A stretch of DNA of 64,000 nucleotides, taken from NCBI GenBank assembly GCA_023053575.1, contig JAKZAP010000005.1, forward strand, positions 5,394,001 through 5,458,000, read 5' to 3'. Below are positions 46,894-58,387 of this stretch, one piece after another (positions within the stretch are counted from its first letter, which is position 1; each line of letters starts with the position of its first letter). This DNA is from Branchinecta lynchi (lineage: Eukaryota; Arthropoda; Branchiopoda; Anostraca; Branchinectidae). The notes below the pieces were generated by a model. It was given only the letters and a program-made list of their open reading frames with translations. It made no database searches and had not been told where the DNA came from. Position numbers and translations under genes: made by a program.

Positions 46894-47710
46894 TTAGTGG
46901 AGGGTTCCTTGGAACAATCCACTATTGCGAGCGCTATTGCAGCTTTCGGTTTAGGTTTCCGGTTTTCAGTTTTCACCGTTTTTTGTGGAGCTCATAACTC
47001 GTGAACCAATGCAGGTATCAAGTTCAAACTTGGTACACTTGTAACTATTGTGGTCTGCTTGTGCCCTTTCAGGGTCCCACCCCACACTCATTCGGTTCAG
47101 GATCAAAAGGGCCTAGATTGCCCAGCGAAGATTTTTCATAACTTGACCAGAGCTGGACATAGGACGATGAAATTTCTTCCTACTTGTAGATCTGGGCTGG
47201 GAACTACATTAAAGTTGCACCTCCCCCACCCATTTCGTTCATGAACAAATGGGCCCAATGCCTAAGAGTAAAGTTCTTGACCCGAGACAGGAATCAACAG
47301 GTATCAAGTTGAAACTTGGTAGGCTTGGGTTGTGAATATAATATGTGGGGTTGAACCACCCGTTCATGGGCAAGTGGGTGGGCCGAAATTGACCATGAGT
47401 TAAGTTTTTTACCCATGACTGGAATCAAACTCTAAGCTAGTATACTTGAGGTATATAGGTCTAGGCTTGTGAGCATTCGGGTCTCTTCTTGTATTTTGAT
47501 GTGTCCACCCCCCCCCCCCCCAACCCGACCCTCCCGTTCATGGGCAACTGGGCCGAGATTTCCTATAAGTCAATGTTCGGGAATAACAGGTCTCAAATTC
47601 AGCTATTGTATACTTGTGGATATATATGGGTAGATGTGGATTGTGGTGTAAGAGCAACAAAGAAAACCACGCGACGTACTTAATGAGAAGCTGGAAACTG
47701 TTTTTTTTTT
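46894..47710 (+). mobile_element. Family B element, copy B2
   Basis: Starts TTTTTAGTGGAGGGTTCC, then monomers with GTTCATGGGCAAGTGGG, ACCATGAGTTAAGTTTTT and a C14 run near 47508. Ends near AACCACGCGACGTACTTAAT. The terminal 350 bp present in B4 are missing. Confidence 0.8.
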
Positions 47711-47756
47711 CATAAGTTGTCCATTTTATCCCCAGTACAGTGTTTTCAGATATAAA

Positions 47757-49604
47757 TTTTTTGTCAATGGTTCAATGGGTCATTCTGGGGGATATAAATA
47801 CTGATTTAGACGCAAGTCCCCACGTTTGGATATGATTCTGGATATTCTCCCGAGCACATGCCGTGTTGTCAAAAATGATATAGGTTACACGTATGTGCAC
47901 TATGTTTGGTCTACCACGAACATTGATCTTTGCGTGTTAAGCGCAGGCCTAATTTCCTCTATCGTTCGTTAATCACGAAGATCGGAGGTCGAAGATCACA
48001 GCGACATTGACCTGTACCTTCCAATTTCTTTGACACTTTCTATGCCTACTGTTCCTTACAGTAATGCTCCAAAGAAGAAAAAAGGGTTCGAAAAAACAAA
48101 TTGGGAAAAGGCGAACTGGAGCATGTATTTAATAACTCTTGTCTCGTGTGTGTGTGCCGTACCATCTTCTGCAACCCAGTACCCCTTGCCCGAACAAATA
48201 CTTGATCTTAATATTTCTTATTTGAAAATAATTTCATGTTCCAAACAAGCTGAAGCTCTGGCAGTACCCCTTGATTGATGGCGTATTAATACTCGGAAAC
48301 CAATAAGTAATGTTGACCGAGAGCTTAAACCTATAAAAAACAAAGTGAAGTTCTGGCTTCGAGTTTGGGTAGCGTGTGGCAGATCAGTCTCGGGAAAGGT
48401 TTTTGATATTAAGTAGTCAACAAAGATTGCTTAATTACTTACTTAATCAGTTAACCGTCTTAGTGAAAAATAATTTCCAAAGAATAAAAAAGATTGGAAA
48501 AATGTTTCAAACAATTCAAAGTTTGATGAGGTTAATTCTCAGTGTAATATTTCTTCGTCTCGATGGCTGTCACACTACACAAGGATTAAAGTTAAGTGCA
48601 GTATTTACCACTGGCATGAATCTTATCTCTACGCCCCAGTAGCAAATACGGCAGTTAACTGTAATCCTTAGTCGGAGATACGTTTTACAGTGTACTCCGA
48701 AATTTGTTCGAATTTATAAATCATAAAATCATTATTGAACAGTTATTTACCTCGTAACCTGTCACAGCGCCACGTCTTACCTGTATCGCACGACCTTATC
48801 ATTAAGTCAGTGAAGCGGCGTATATCAAAATCTTGTGATTTGGATCGTATTCCTGTACATTCGAACTTCCAAAAATATTTCAAACAACTGATCTTTCGTT
48901 TGCAGTTATTATTTCAAATCTGTTTGGTTAGTTCTATAATTCCCGACAGGTTCCTCTCTGGAACTGTTGAATCAGTTTTGAAACGCGGAAAGGATGCTTC
49001 TGCTTGCTCACTTTCTGGATGCTCACTGTCACGTGTGCGCTAACCAAGATTTTTTAATATGTTATTACGTTATGCTATCGTTGCCAAGCAAGGAATAAGT
49101 TGTGCGCACGCGTACAGGGTACTTGCGGATGTTCTATGTCAAGCTTCCCAACTAAATGAGCAAGTTCACCGTTGTTCGCTAGATAATTGTAAGGTGTTCG
49201 ATAGCATTGTTCGTAGCCAAGCTTTGTACTCACTTTCTGTAAACGGTGTTAATATTTCCATTATTTTTGTCCTGAGATACTGGTACAGCAATGCACACTT
49301 ACGATTCAAACTCTCTCCTGCAAGAAAATGTTCAGGTCCATTGGTGTACGTCACCTTATATTTTCAAATTGTGTGTTGATGGGATTATTGCCAAGATCTC
49401 TCGGGCGTATTTTATGGGATTTACTGACGTTTCTTATGTTGCATACGCAGATGATATTCACCTTAAAAGTAGACGCAAATCTCCCCTGTCTCGTACAGTT
49501 CAAAGAGCTAAAAAATGGTTTTCTTGACATCGGACTTACTTTAAGCCTTGAGAAATGCGAGTATATTTGTTTCAATAGTAACCTACCAATTTCTTCCCTT
49601 AACA
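47757..49604 (+). pseudogene. Decayed LINE ORF2: endonuclease end and reverse transcriptase
   Basis: A broken but recognisable non-LTR retrotransposon. WVILGDINTDL at 47777 is the end of the apurinic-type endonuclease (GDxNxD) and DHSDIDLY at 47995 its following motif. Fingers-region pieces at 48810-49000 include SIIPDRFLSGTVESVLKRGK. Reverse transcriptase follows with CKVFDSI (normally KAFDSI) at 49188 and the catalytic box YVAYADDI at 49440. At least four frameshifts and stops are present, and a small MITE relative lies at about 48600-48697. The right end is cut by family A copy A10. CR1/Jockey-like by style; clade not fixed. Confidence 0.87.
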
Positions 49605-50562
49605 TAACAAGGTCAAAGGCTTCGATGGGATCCCAAAGATCTAACATTTGATTGAAACAATTGGGTCATGTCTTCGCAATTCAGTCTTCGTCAGATTCCT
49701 TGAATATTTTTACTGTTACAATGAAGTTCAAAAATAGATTCAGCATGTCTCCTTGCCCCGATACTGGATCTCTAATTGATTTCAGAAACAACTTTGAGCT
49801 TCAACCAAATTTCCAGTTTCAGCCGAATCCGTGATGAACCATTTGTCCAGCAAGAAAACTAAGTTCACTGATGGATTCAGCGGACCTCCTTACCCCCTCA
49901 CTGAATATCTTATTAGCTTATAAAACACACATGTTTCTACTGTAAATTTGAAATCCCTCATCTGCCTCTAAAGATACGACTAAAGGACCCATCTACGAAC
50001 TTGACCTGTACTTTACCAGTGAATCCTCATCTAACAATATCCTCGCTTGAACAACATGAACATTATATATCAACCCCTTCGACCTTCGATTACACTAGAT
50101 CTCTAAGACGTCACATAAAATAAGCAAATGAATGTCGGCATCCACGCGCAGAGCTATACTAGTTTGAGAATAAAGGGGTAGGGACTGCTATAGCCGAAAA
50201 CTGGTCGACAAATTTTGTGTTCGGTTTTTGCCGGATTCTGGGTGAAATACTTGTCCGGCAAAAAAAACCTTTAATATTCTGATTTATCATGTCTCTTTCC
50301 CCCTAAATCAACTATCTCAATAGCTTTTAAAAAATATTTGTTGTTGCCCATTAATTTGACCCCCCCCCCCCCCTCCACCTAAATATAGGGCCATAGAGTC
50401 CATCTACAAACTCGACCTTACTCTAGACTGAAAGAATCCTCACACCAAGTTTCATCAAAATATCTCATTCCCTTTGAGAGTTATAGGGCGCACAGACGGA
50501 CAGACGAACAATTTTTGCGATGTCATAGGTATTCCCTCCACTTACGTTTCGGGATACCAAAA
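49604..50562 (+). mobile_element. Family A element, copy A10
   Basis: Starts ACAAGGTCAAAGGCTTCGAT and ends TTACGTTTCGGGATACCAAA, with two degraded monomers (49815, 50230) and a C-run at 50360. It truncates the LINE to its left. Confidence 0.85.
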
Positions 50563-50564
50563 AG

Positions 50565-51139
50565 CGGGTCATACATAAATAAATAAATTGTGATTTCCTT
50601 TGTATATCGTGTTCCTTCGGGCATTAGCAGCTTTTCAAATCCCGATTTTTATCTACTACTGGGTGATAAGTTTATTTTCTTCATTTTAGACCTTTGCGGC
50701 CTTTTTATTTACCCTTCCAGATGACAGCTTATAAAGCTCAGCCCCCCCCCCCCCCCAGCTGAATCCTCACTAATCGCTTCAGCACCAAGCCAAACCAACT
50801 CTATTACGCATTGAATTATACCTAAAACGCACAAAAACATATCTGCTTCAAACGAAATTGCATATTAGAATTTGTAATGATATTCTTCTCGAGATCCAAC
50901 CATTTGCTCACTGCAAGGGCAAAGACAGTTTTTTTTTGTATGTCATGGGTCAGGTTCATTCATTGAATTTCGCGTCTCATTTCCTGGAATTGATATGGTG
51001 GCGATAGCAAAAAAAATTCACGGAAGATGCAAAAAATCACACAGGCGAGAGTTAAGAGAGGATAATTTACTACGAGGAATTTGGGTTGATTGCTGTTGCT
51101 AGCCATGAAATGACTAGTAGCCCAATTTTCGATCAATTT
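50565..51139. other. No recognised feature (intron 1)
   Basis: A C14 run lies at 50743-50757. Otherwise anonymous. Confidence 0.4.
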
Positions 51140-51405
51140 CCATGTTTTAGGGTCCCAAACCCGACACCTACCCGGTTCAGGGGCAAACGGGCCCAGATTG
51201 CCCAGTGAATAATGTTCATAACTTGACCAGACCTGGACACAGGAAGATGAAATTCCCTGTACTTGTAGATCCTACCACTGGGAAATACTTTCGAAGTTGC
51301 ACCTCCCCCTTCCACCTAGTTCGTGGGCAACTGGGCCCAGATTACCCAAGAGTAAAGTTCGAGACCCGTCAGAGGAACCAACATTTCTGTCATATAAACA
51401 TGGAC
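51140..51405 (+). mobile_element. Family B fragment, copy B3
   Basis: About one and a half monomers: GGTTCAGGGGCAAACGGGCC, TAACTTGACCAGACCTGGAC and TGGGCAACTGGGCCCAGATT, all shared with B2. Confidence 0.7.
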
Positions 51406-51459
51406 AGACTAACACTACTTTATTTTCACTAGTCGCTACGCTACAAAGTCTGGATACTA

Positions 51460-51738
51460 CACTGTCAGAAGTTTCATAACAGATCGCGTATAACACTTTC
51501 AAGAATAACACCTTTGCACTTATAAATAAAGTGCTATGACCAATTAAGTTTACACTATTTCGAGCCTAGATCTCCAACAACAACTTCAATTGGTAAGAAT
51601 ACTAACGGGAACGAAAGAAACATAACAGATAACTTCTGTTGAAACCGTGCATCTTTCTGTTGTCGTTATGTAACTTCTGACAGTGTAGTATTTTTACCTA
51701 TTGAAGGTGTTGTTGGAGATCTAGGCACGAAATAGTAA
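51460..51738. mobile_element. Family D foldback element, copy D2 (right end missing)
   Basis: Begins CACTGTCAGAAGTTTCATAA and follows D1 to the block GTTGGAGATCTAGGCACGAA, after which homology stops. It lies between two family B copies. Confidence 0.75.
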
Positions 51739-51924
51739 ACTCAAAATCACAAGTTACACTAAAGCACGGACACTTATTTACATTTTACATATTTAACAAA
51801 TTCTCAAGACTACTTAACATTTACATTGACTCTTACTGACTTGAACATACAACCCTCATTAAACTTGATTATAGTGACAACCTGATTTAGAAAACTAAAT
51901 ATTTATCACTAATTATTTTAATAC

Positions 51925-53008
51925 AAGAGGTATTTTGAAACTAGGTTGGCTTGTGAGTATTGGGGCCTCTTTTTGCATTTTGGGGGTCCCAAATCCCACT
52001 CCCACCTGGTTCAGGGGCAATCGGGCCCAGATTGCCCATTTCTTAATGTTTTTAACTTGACAATAACCGGAGATAGGGCGATGAAATTTCTTCTGCTTTC
52101 AGATCTCAGGGTTGGGAATATATTGGTGTAGTTACACCCTCCCACCTTCCACGCTCATGGGCAAGTGTGCCCAAATTGCCCATGAGTTAAGTTTTTGACC
52201 CGTGACTGGAGTCAAGCTCTAACCTGGCATAGTTGAGGATATATAGGCGTAGATACGCACTTTGATGGGTCCCGACCCCCCCCCCCCTCTCGTTCATGGT
52301 TAGCTTTGCCCAGATTTCCCATGAATTAAGCTTCTCTATGACAGGTGTCAAGTTCAAGTCATGTATAGCCTACTTGGGTAGATATATTTCAATTTCAATT
52401 TCTTTTATTTAACGGTTTTTGAAAACCATAAAAAACAAAACAAAAATAAAACACTCGAAACGAACAGTACACTAAACTAAATCAATCAGGTCGAACGGGC
52501 TCCAGGTGGAACCTGGGTCACACGCAAAGACCGCTCCCATTCCAGCCACACAGGCAGAGACAACCTCAAAAGCTATACTTTATATACTTTATAAGTATAG
52601 ATGTGGATTTTGTTGTAAGAGCAAAAAATAATACCACGCGACTTTCTTCAATCCCTAATGAAAAGTTGGAAAATTACCAATTTTGTCGTATGATCGATGA
52701 TATGCCGTTCTTAATGAAGTTGTGACGAAGATTTTTATTGCAGTTGTTATTACCTTGCTAATGGAAAAGAGGTATAAAGGATCGGACTTGCTGGCAAGAC
52801 ATTCAGTGTTGAGAAAATGTTCTTTCAAGATCTTGAAGATCTCTTGGATATATACATACGGATTGTTTACATTAAAAGCTTTTAAAGTGGGATGATTTCG
52901 TTTTTTCAATAGACTACTTTTTTGGTTATTGGGGATATGAATCGTCTTGGTTCTAACACTGTTTGTATATAAGATATGATACATATTTTATTTTCATTCT
53001 CCACGATT
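51925..53008 (+). mobile_element. Family B element, copy B4 (with insertion at ~52386-52597)
   Basis: Monomers at 51990-52340, then an insertion, then the B 3' part through TTTGTCGTATGATCGATGAT and CCGTTCTTAATGAAGTTGTG down to the AT-rich end near 53008. It gives the intact target site for TTAA element C1. The inserted ~210 bp (starting TTTCAATTTCAATTTC) resemble a minus-strand retroelement tail. Confidence 0.8.
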
Positions 53009-53239
53009 GAGCGCTTGCGCACTTCTTCAGTTAAGGAACAGTAATAAAAAAGAGCCACACACTCGTATGGCACTTGTTGCAGGAAGGCAGTGTAAGAAAG
53101 TAAGTGAGTACGTCACAACCCCCCCCCCCCCCGGTCGAACTCTCCCTACCGTAGCCGAGTCCGGTTCAGAAAGATTCAAATGCATAATTGGGCATATTCT
53201 CTTACCGTCAATCAAGTTTCACTTGAATCTCAGCATTTC

Positions 53240-54060
53240 CAGGGGCTAACCCTCATCATGCCAACGACCACAATGCCCATGACTCAAAATACCCACGATA
53301 AAGGCCAACGATTCATAATTCCCACGGCTGAAAAGGCCGCGGTTCGAAATGACCACGACTCAAAGTGGCCACGGTTTAGTTCAGAATGCCCACGATTTGA
53401 TTATTTGAAGTGTTCAGTCCGTGAGCAGACCGATATCAGAACGGTGATGGTCGTATACTGAACTAATATAATCTCAGTTATAATGCAAGTCTCTAATACT
53501 CTGCCGAATTCTGAAAAAAAAAAACTGAATCGCTAACAGCGATCTTAAAACTGTTATTTTTTTTTATTAAGAACAACTTCTTCGTGCAAGATTTGGATGG
53601 CCTAGTTTCGCTTTCTGTGTTGGAACATGCTCAGGCTTTTTGTGCAATAAATTTTATTATGTTATATGATATTTCTTCGTTCTTTTCCACAAATAATGCT
53701 AACTTTATCTACAAACAATAAATAACCCCTTTCAAAATCTTTCCGTAGTAATCCTGTCCCTTATAATCTCGTTGTCCGTTGTCCCAGGACATTTTGGCCT
53801 ACCCTACCACAATTTCAAGAGTCGGCATTTTGAACCAGGACTTTAGCCTCGCCTGAGAGCTTTTAAACTGTTGGCATTTTGGGCTGTTGACATTTTAGAC
53901 GATTCGATTTCGGTGTCCTCGACCTCAATCGTGGTCATTTTGAGTCGTGGGCATTTTGATTGTGCGCATTCTGGATCGTGAGCATTTTGAACCGTGGGCA
54001 TTTTAATCGTGGGCATTCTGAGCGTGGGCGCTCTGCGAGTGGGCAAAAAGATCGTGGTGA
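53240..54060. repeat. Inverted array of degenerate ~17-bp GTGGGCATTTTGA units
   Basis: From 53255 to 53400 the units read as TCAAAATGCCCACGA-like. From 53785 to 54060 they read in the opposite sense (CGTGGGCATTTTGAATC-like), about 8 and 14 units with variable spacing. The spacer (53400-53785) is AT-rich. Probably a foldback mobile element with internally repeated arms. Frames across it are by-products. Confidence 0.7.
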
Positions 54061-54061
54061 T

Positions 54062-57000
54062 TTTGGGAATCACTCTTTCCAGGAATTTTCCGATAACCCG
54101 CCCCCCCCCCCGTCCCCTACAAAACCGAATTTACAAAACCGAAATTACTGGACACGCAAAGAAGAGATATCTTTCTTTTTTAACAGAGGGTAGAAACCAG
54201 AAAGGTCTAAACTGAATGATCGCAAAAAAACGGATATAGTTTAGGTAAAGCTTCACGATTACATTTTCCTCTGTTTCTAACAATCCTAGAGTAACTCCCC
54301 TGAATCTTCAACTTCGAATCGGAAATCAGCTGAGAACGGAAAGATCTTAGACTACCAGTAACACTAATGCCCAGCCACCTAAAGATGGGACAGAAGGAAA
54401 AGTAAACGATTTGCATGCAAGAGGCGAAGGTGAAGGAGAAGAGCCGAAAGTAAGGTACTCACATTCATCAACATTTGAATACAGACCAATCGGAACAAAA
54501 TCTTCAGGCATTTAAGTAACAGATGTAGAAAGGCTATCTTTACTTCTGCTAATGACAAGAAGGTCATCAGCATGCAAGATACGAAACATTCGAAGACCTA
54601 GGCTCACTGCTATTCGAGTGTGTGTCACTTGTTCTAGTCTTGGTGTTACTCTCTAGTGTTATTTTGCTCTGAGTTGAGCCGAAAGTTGCAAGTGCCATAA
54701 AATCGCGGGTAAACTTTGTGGGTCGGTATACTGCCAATCTCGTGGTTTACAACCAGAGCAAAATAACACTAGGGAGTAGCGCCAAGACCTATGCTTTTCG
54801 TGCTTTGCAAACGGGCTATACTTGTAGCGCCACACACCAGGCTTGCAGTACTTAAAGCGAGACAAACTTGCGGGTTTAAAAATTTCTAGTAAAGCAAAGG
54901 TGCGGTCTGCACTCACCAAGGAAACAGTGAAGGGTGTATCAATTTTTTGCAATGTTCAGGATATGAAGGTATCGGAGCAAGCGTTGGTGACCGACTGAAT
55001 GAGTTCGGTTGGGATGTTCACTATCGCTAGAGGCGATATTGTCGCTGTTATTCGAGTGTGTGTCACTTTCTTCAAGTCTTCCGCGTATTCTCTAGTGTTA
55101 TTTTGCTCTGTTTACAACTGGGCGCGCTTTGGACCTGCTCTGTAGGTTTTCACTAATCTTCCTTGTCCCTCGCAAGGCTTCGTATCAGCGTTTAATGCTA
55201 ACCAAGAATGTGTAACACTTAAAATAATAACTGTATATAGTTCAATATGTGAAAAATTCAATAAATTTATTTTGTGCTAACTTCCATGCTCTCATTTTCG
55301 ATGTTTGTGTATCACGCCGCTGTCAGTACGTGATTTGCACTTGTAGCAGTTGATAGCCCCTTAGTTCGGAAAAAGGAGTACAACCTGATGATAATTACGT
55401 CGTTGTACTATCTGTTTCTTAACACTTGCTTTAAATGTTTTTCTCGCAGGTCCATGTCCGGATCATTGGGGGGGGGGGGAGGAGGCAATTTCTCAGTCCC
55501 CGTTGTAACCCGTAACACACATTTGGCTATCCGTCTCAAGGCGGTTGCGGACATTTTCTATACGGGAAAGGTGGGGGGGGCATGATTTCAGTTCATGCTG
55601 TGGGGCTGAACTGCTGAACTCCGTATGGTTTCTTTTCTTACCACGTCGCGTTAGAGCTGCAGCCTGTTCTCATACGAAAACGAGAGGCAGTGGTAGATCC
55701 AGAGAGGGGGATAGTTTACCATCACCCCTATCTTAATAACACCCTACGTAGGTTTTCAATGACGTTTATTTAAAAAAAAAAAAAATCGGTTTATAGTTTA
55801 CTAAGGAAAACAGGCTCTGTGTTGAGCCAAGAAAGACCCTTGCACTGAAAAAAGTCAATGATTTTGCTGCTTCTTTGTCTGGTGGATGAGCCAGAGCCTA
55901 GCCTATTAGCTCCTGTTTAGGCAAGCTACTGCCTTAGCCCAACGTGACGCCCGTCTACTTAATGCAAACTGTCTCGTCAAGGATACAGCCTACTTCTATT
56001 CTTTAATTTCTTTCTAAAAATAGCTGTTTAATTTTAAACCTGCTTTTTGCCATAGTAGCAGCTACAGGATTGGCTGTTCGTCCCCACTTGCGGTCAAAAC
56101 CAACCATCCCGAGGCCTAGGCTACAAATTAGAGGCCTTCGTGCTGATGCACCTGTTCCAAGCAAGTACCTGTTAAGGGTCATCACTTGCATAGAAACAAG
56201 GGAGAATTAATATTATTATGCCAGTCAAGTCCATAAACGTCAGAAATCATGGACCCATGTCCAGCAATGAACTAGGAGCAGTAGCAACCAGCCGGGGGTT
56301 AGCAACAGTCTGTGGTTAATTAGAAATCTACTGACAGGGAGGCCAATGGTCGTAAACCTGCCAGAATTACGAAGGTTTACGAGGTGGTGTCAGCAATTTG
56401 AAAAGCCCCGTCACTATAGTTCAGCTAGAACACGTTTTGGGGTTGGACTGAGGATATAATCTGTATCCAAACAAAAACTCCTGTCCAGGTGGCTGTGTTT
56501 TCTTCCTCTTAGCGTCCTTTCCAAGGACCTGTAACATCGGAAAGAAAGGCTACTTCGGAAAGACTGCAGGGGGTCGTGGATTATCCTCAGAATAGACCAT
56601 AGGAGAGGGAATATAAATGTAATGCTCATGGCTGTGTACATAAATTTACGTCTGCTCATACTGGGTAGGTAGTTTGGTTCATTGGTCGCTTCTTCTTAAT
56701 ACTCTTGATGACTATCTCTCCTTGCCGATCCAAAAATCTTCGGACTCTCCGGGTATCTAGCGTAAGAAAGGCAGAAGTGGTGTCAAAGCTACTGCCAAAG
56801 ATCGCGGTGATTGATTGACACAGGATTTGAGTTGTTGATTTTGAGTCGTACGGACATGCCTACTCCTTCTTCCTGAGGATCGCTGGCGTGTTTTGGACTT
56901 AGTCAATTTGTGCGTGTTTCTTAGCGATTCCATTTCACCCTTTTACTGGCCCCTTCAATAGTTTTAACAGGTGATTAGTTTGTTTCCAACTTTCCGGTCT

Positions 57001-57114
57001 TCCCCTCATTTAGGATCACTTATTATCAGAACAGACTACGAAATCTCAGGCTCGTTCAAAGCACCTGGAAAGTTACGTGGAAGAAAAGATAAAACTTGGT
57101 CGCGCAAACAGATT
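54062..57114. other. Intron 1, mostly anonymous; small direct/inverted repeat pair
   Basis: TATTCGAGTGTGTGTCACTT plus CTCTAGTGTTATTTTGCTCT occurs at about 54613-54672 and again at 55037-55111. An inverted copy (CAGAGCAAAATAACACTAGG) lies at 54745-54770. G or C runs occur at 54100 and 55470. No exon of the ligand gene was found or needed here. Confidence 0.5.
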
Positions 57115-57122
57115 ACTGTTGG

Positions 57123-57319
57123 CAAGGCCGTATTCAGCGGGGGGGGGGGGGGGGGGGGGGGGGGGGGTAGGGGGTTGCCCCCCCCCCCCCCTCCTCTCGA
57201 AACGTACAAAAATACTAATTTGTCTTTTTTGTACTTTTTTGTGCGACCCGCAGGCAAAAAAAAACACCCAAAAGGCCCCCCCCCCCCCCCCCCGAAATAA
57301 GTTCCTGGATACGGGCCTG
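57123..57319. mobile_element. Family G hAT-type MITE, copy G3
   Basis: A 197-bp copy with a perfect 8-bp duplication ACTGTTGG (57115-57122 and 57320-57327) and ends CAAGGCCGTATTCAG/CTGGATACGGGCCTG. It carries a G run of nearly 30 at 57140-57167 and C runs at 57178-57191 and 57278-57293. It lies ~600 bp inside intron 1 from exon 1. Confidence 0.9.
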
Positions 57320-57329
57320 ACTGTTGGTC

Positions 57330-57927
57330 AAGTTTTACTCATACATTTACGTATAGTTATATTTATTTATTTAGTTCTGAAATTTTAACCGCTGGGTAGT
57401 TTTTTTCTTTTTTCCTTTTCTTTTCTTTCTGACGACGCCTTTGCCAACTCGTTCACCTCTGACACGCTGCTCACGTATTTAGCAGTTGAGCATCACGTAT
57501 ATGGTGTTGCCACTCGCGTTAGTTTATTTTTTATTCTGATAATCCGACTCTTATGTATTTATAGTATGGTGTGAAGTAAATCGAAAAAACCGGAACAATT
57601 TTATAATTTGGGATGCAATTGGCTAATACTTTTTTACGACTCTTTAACGAGCTTTTGACATTTCGTACTACCGTGAGTGGGGATATTCCGGCGTGACACG
57701 CTCGCATGACACAAGAATGCCGACGGGAAAATAAGCACTAGGCTAGCTGTAACATGATTGCTTGTGGCACCCGAAACTCTGTGCTACTGGTGAAATAAGT
57801 GAATTGTCGGACGCGGAGGTGTTTGAGTGCTTCATCACAGCAGCAACCCCCCCCCCCCGACAAAGGAGGGTGTATGTTTCACTTAGTCCAGCTCTATAAT
57901 CTCATTAGGAATGGATGATGTACTTAC
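57330..57927. other. Intron 1 next to exon 1: no recognised feature
   Basis: Anonymous AT-rich sequence with a C13 run at 57847. Confidence 0.45.
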
Positions 57928-58387
57928 TTGAAGATTGTGCTATCACTATAATCTTCTCCGTTCTTGCGTGATAATCATCATCTTCATAATCGTAATACGC
58001 ACCGGAGTCAAACCCACGGGCTGGGGCATCTCCCTGCATTCCATACAAGTCCAAAAGCTTGTGGACTGGAGGTATTCTGGGAGGATTTCTCCCTGTCATA
58101 TTTGGAGTTGAAGATAATCCTAATTTTGACAAAATTTGGTCTTTAATCACTTCTAAATTCCGCCGTCGGAGCTCCTCTCTACCGACACAGTTCGTGCAGT
58201 TCGATGGAACGTAGCTTCCTGGAACTGGAAGGTCATCATAGTCGGTATGATACTCGTTAGAATCATCACTTTCACTAGAAACAACTTGTTTATGGTGACC
58301 CTTCACTACATTTGGACTTATCGTAGTTGCACCCATAACTGAAACAACATTGAACATCAGTACCATAAGTACATACCTACATGCCAT
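57928..58387 (-). CDS. MSTN/GDF11-like (myo): Myostatin/GDF11-like (myoglianin) precursor, coding exon 1
   Basis: First coding exon of a secreted TGF-beta superfamily ligand; it encodes residues 1-153 plus one base. The start ATG (58387-58385) has A at -3 and G at +4, and an in-frame TGA lies three codons upstream, so the start is well fixed. Residues 1-20 form a hydrophobic signal peptide ending in MGA. An acidic stretch follows, then a CxxC pair (C64, C67), the helix REELRRRNLEVIKDQILSKL that in the family clamps the growth factor (latency alpha-1 helix), an N-glycosylation site PNMTG (N96), and MQGD at 117-120. In this family BMP-1/tolloid proteases cut before the corresponding Asp. The exon closes with EDDDYHARTEKII, a family hallmark. 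The donor is AA|GTAAGTA at 57927, a near-ideal splice site, phase 1. Exon identity is certain; the arthropod assignment is inferred. Confidence 0.95.

Noticed and set aside
52655..52984. 109-codon minus-strand frame as an extra exon of the ligand gene
   Set aside because: It lies in the right part of family B copy B4, is homologous to B1, and the ligand frame is complete without it.
53240..54060. CRISPR-like array
   Set aside because: Units are degenerate, run in both orientations, have no unique spacers, and the genome is an animal's.
57036..57388. Proline- and glycine-rich frames at the G3 element
   Set aside because: Translations of G and C homopolymer runs in a MITE.
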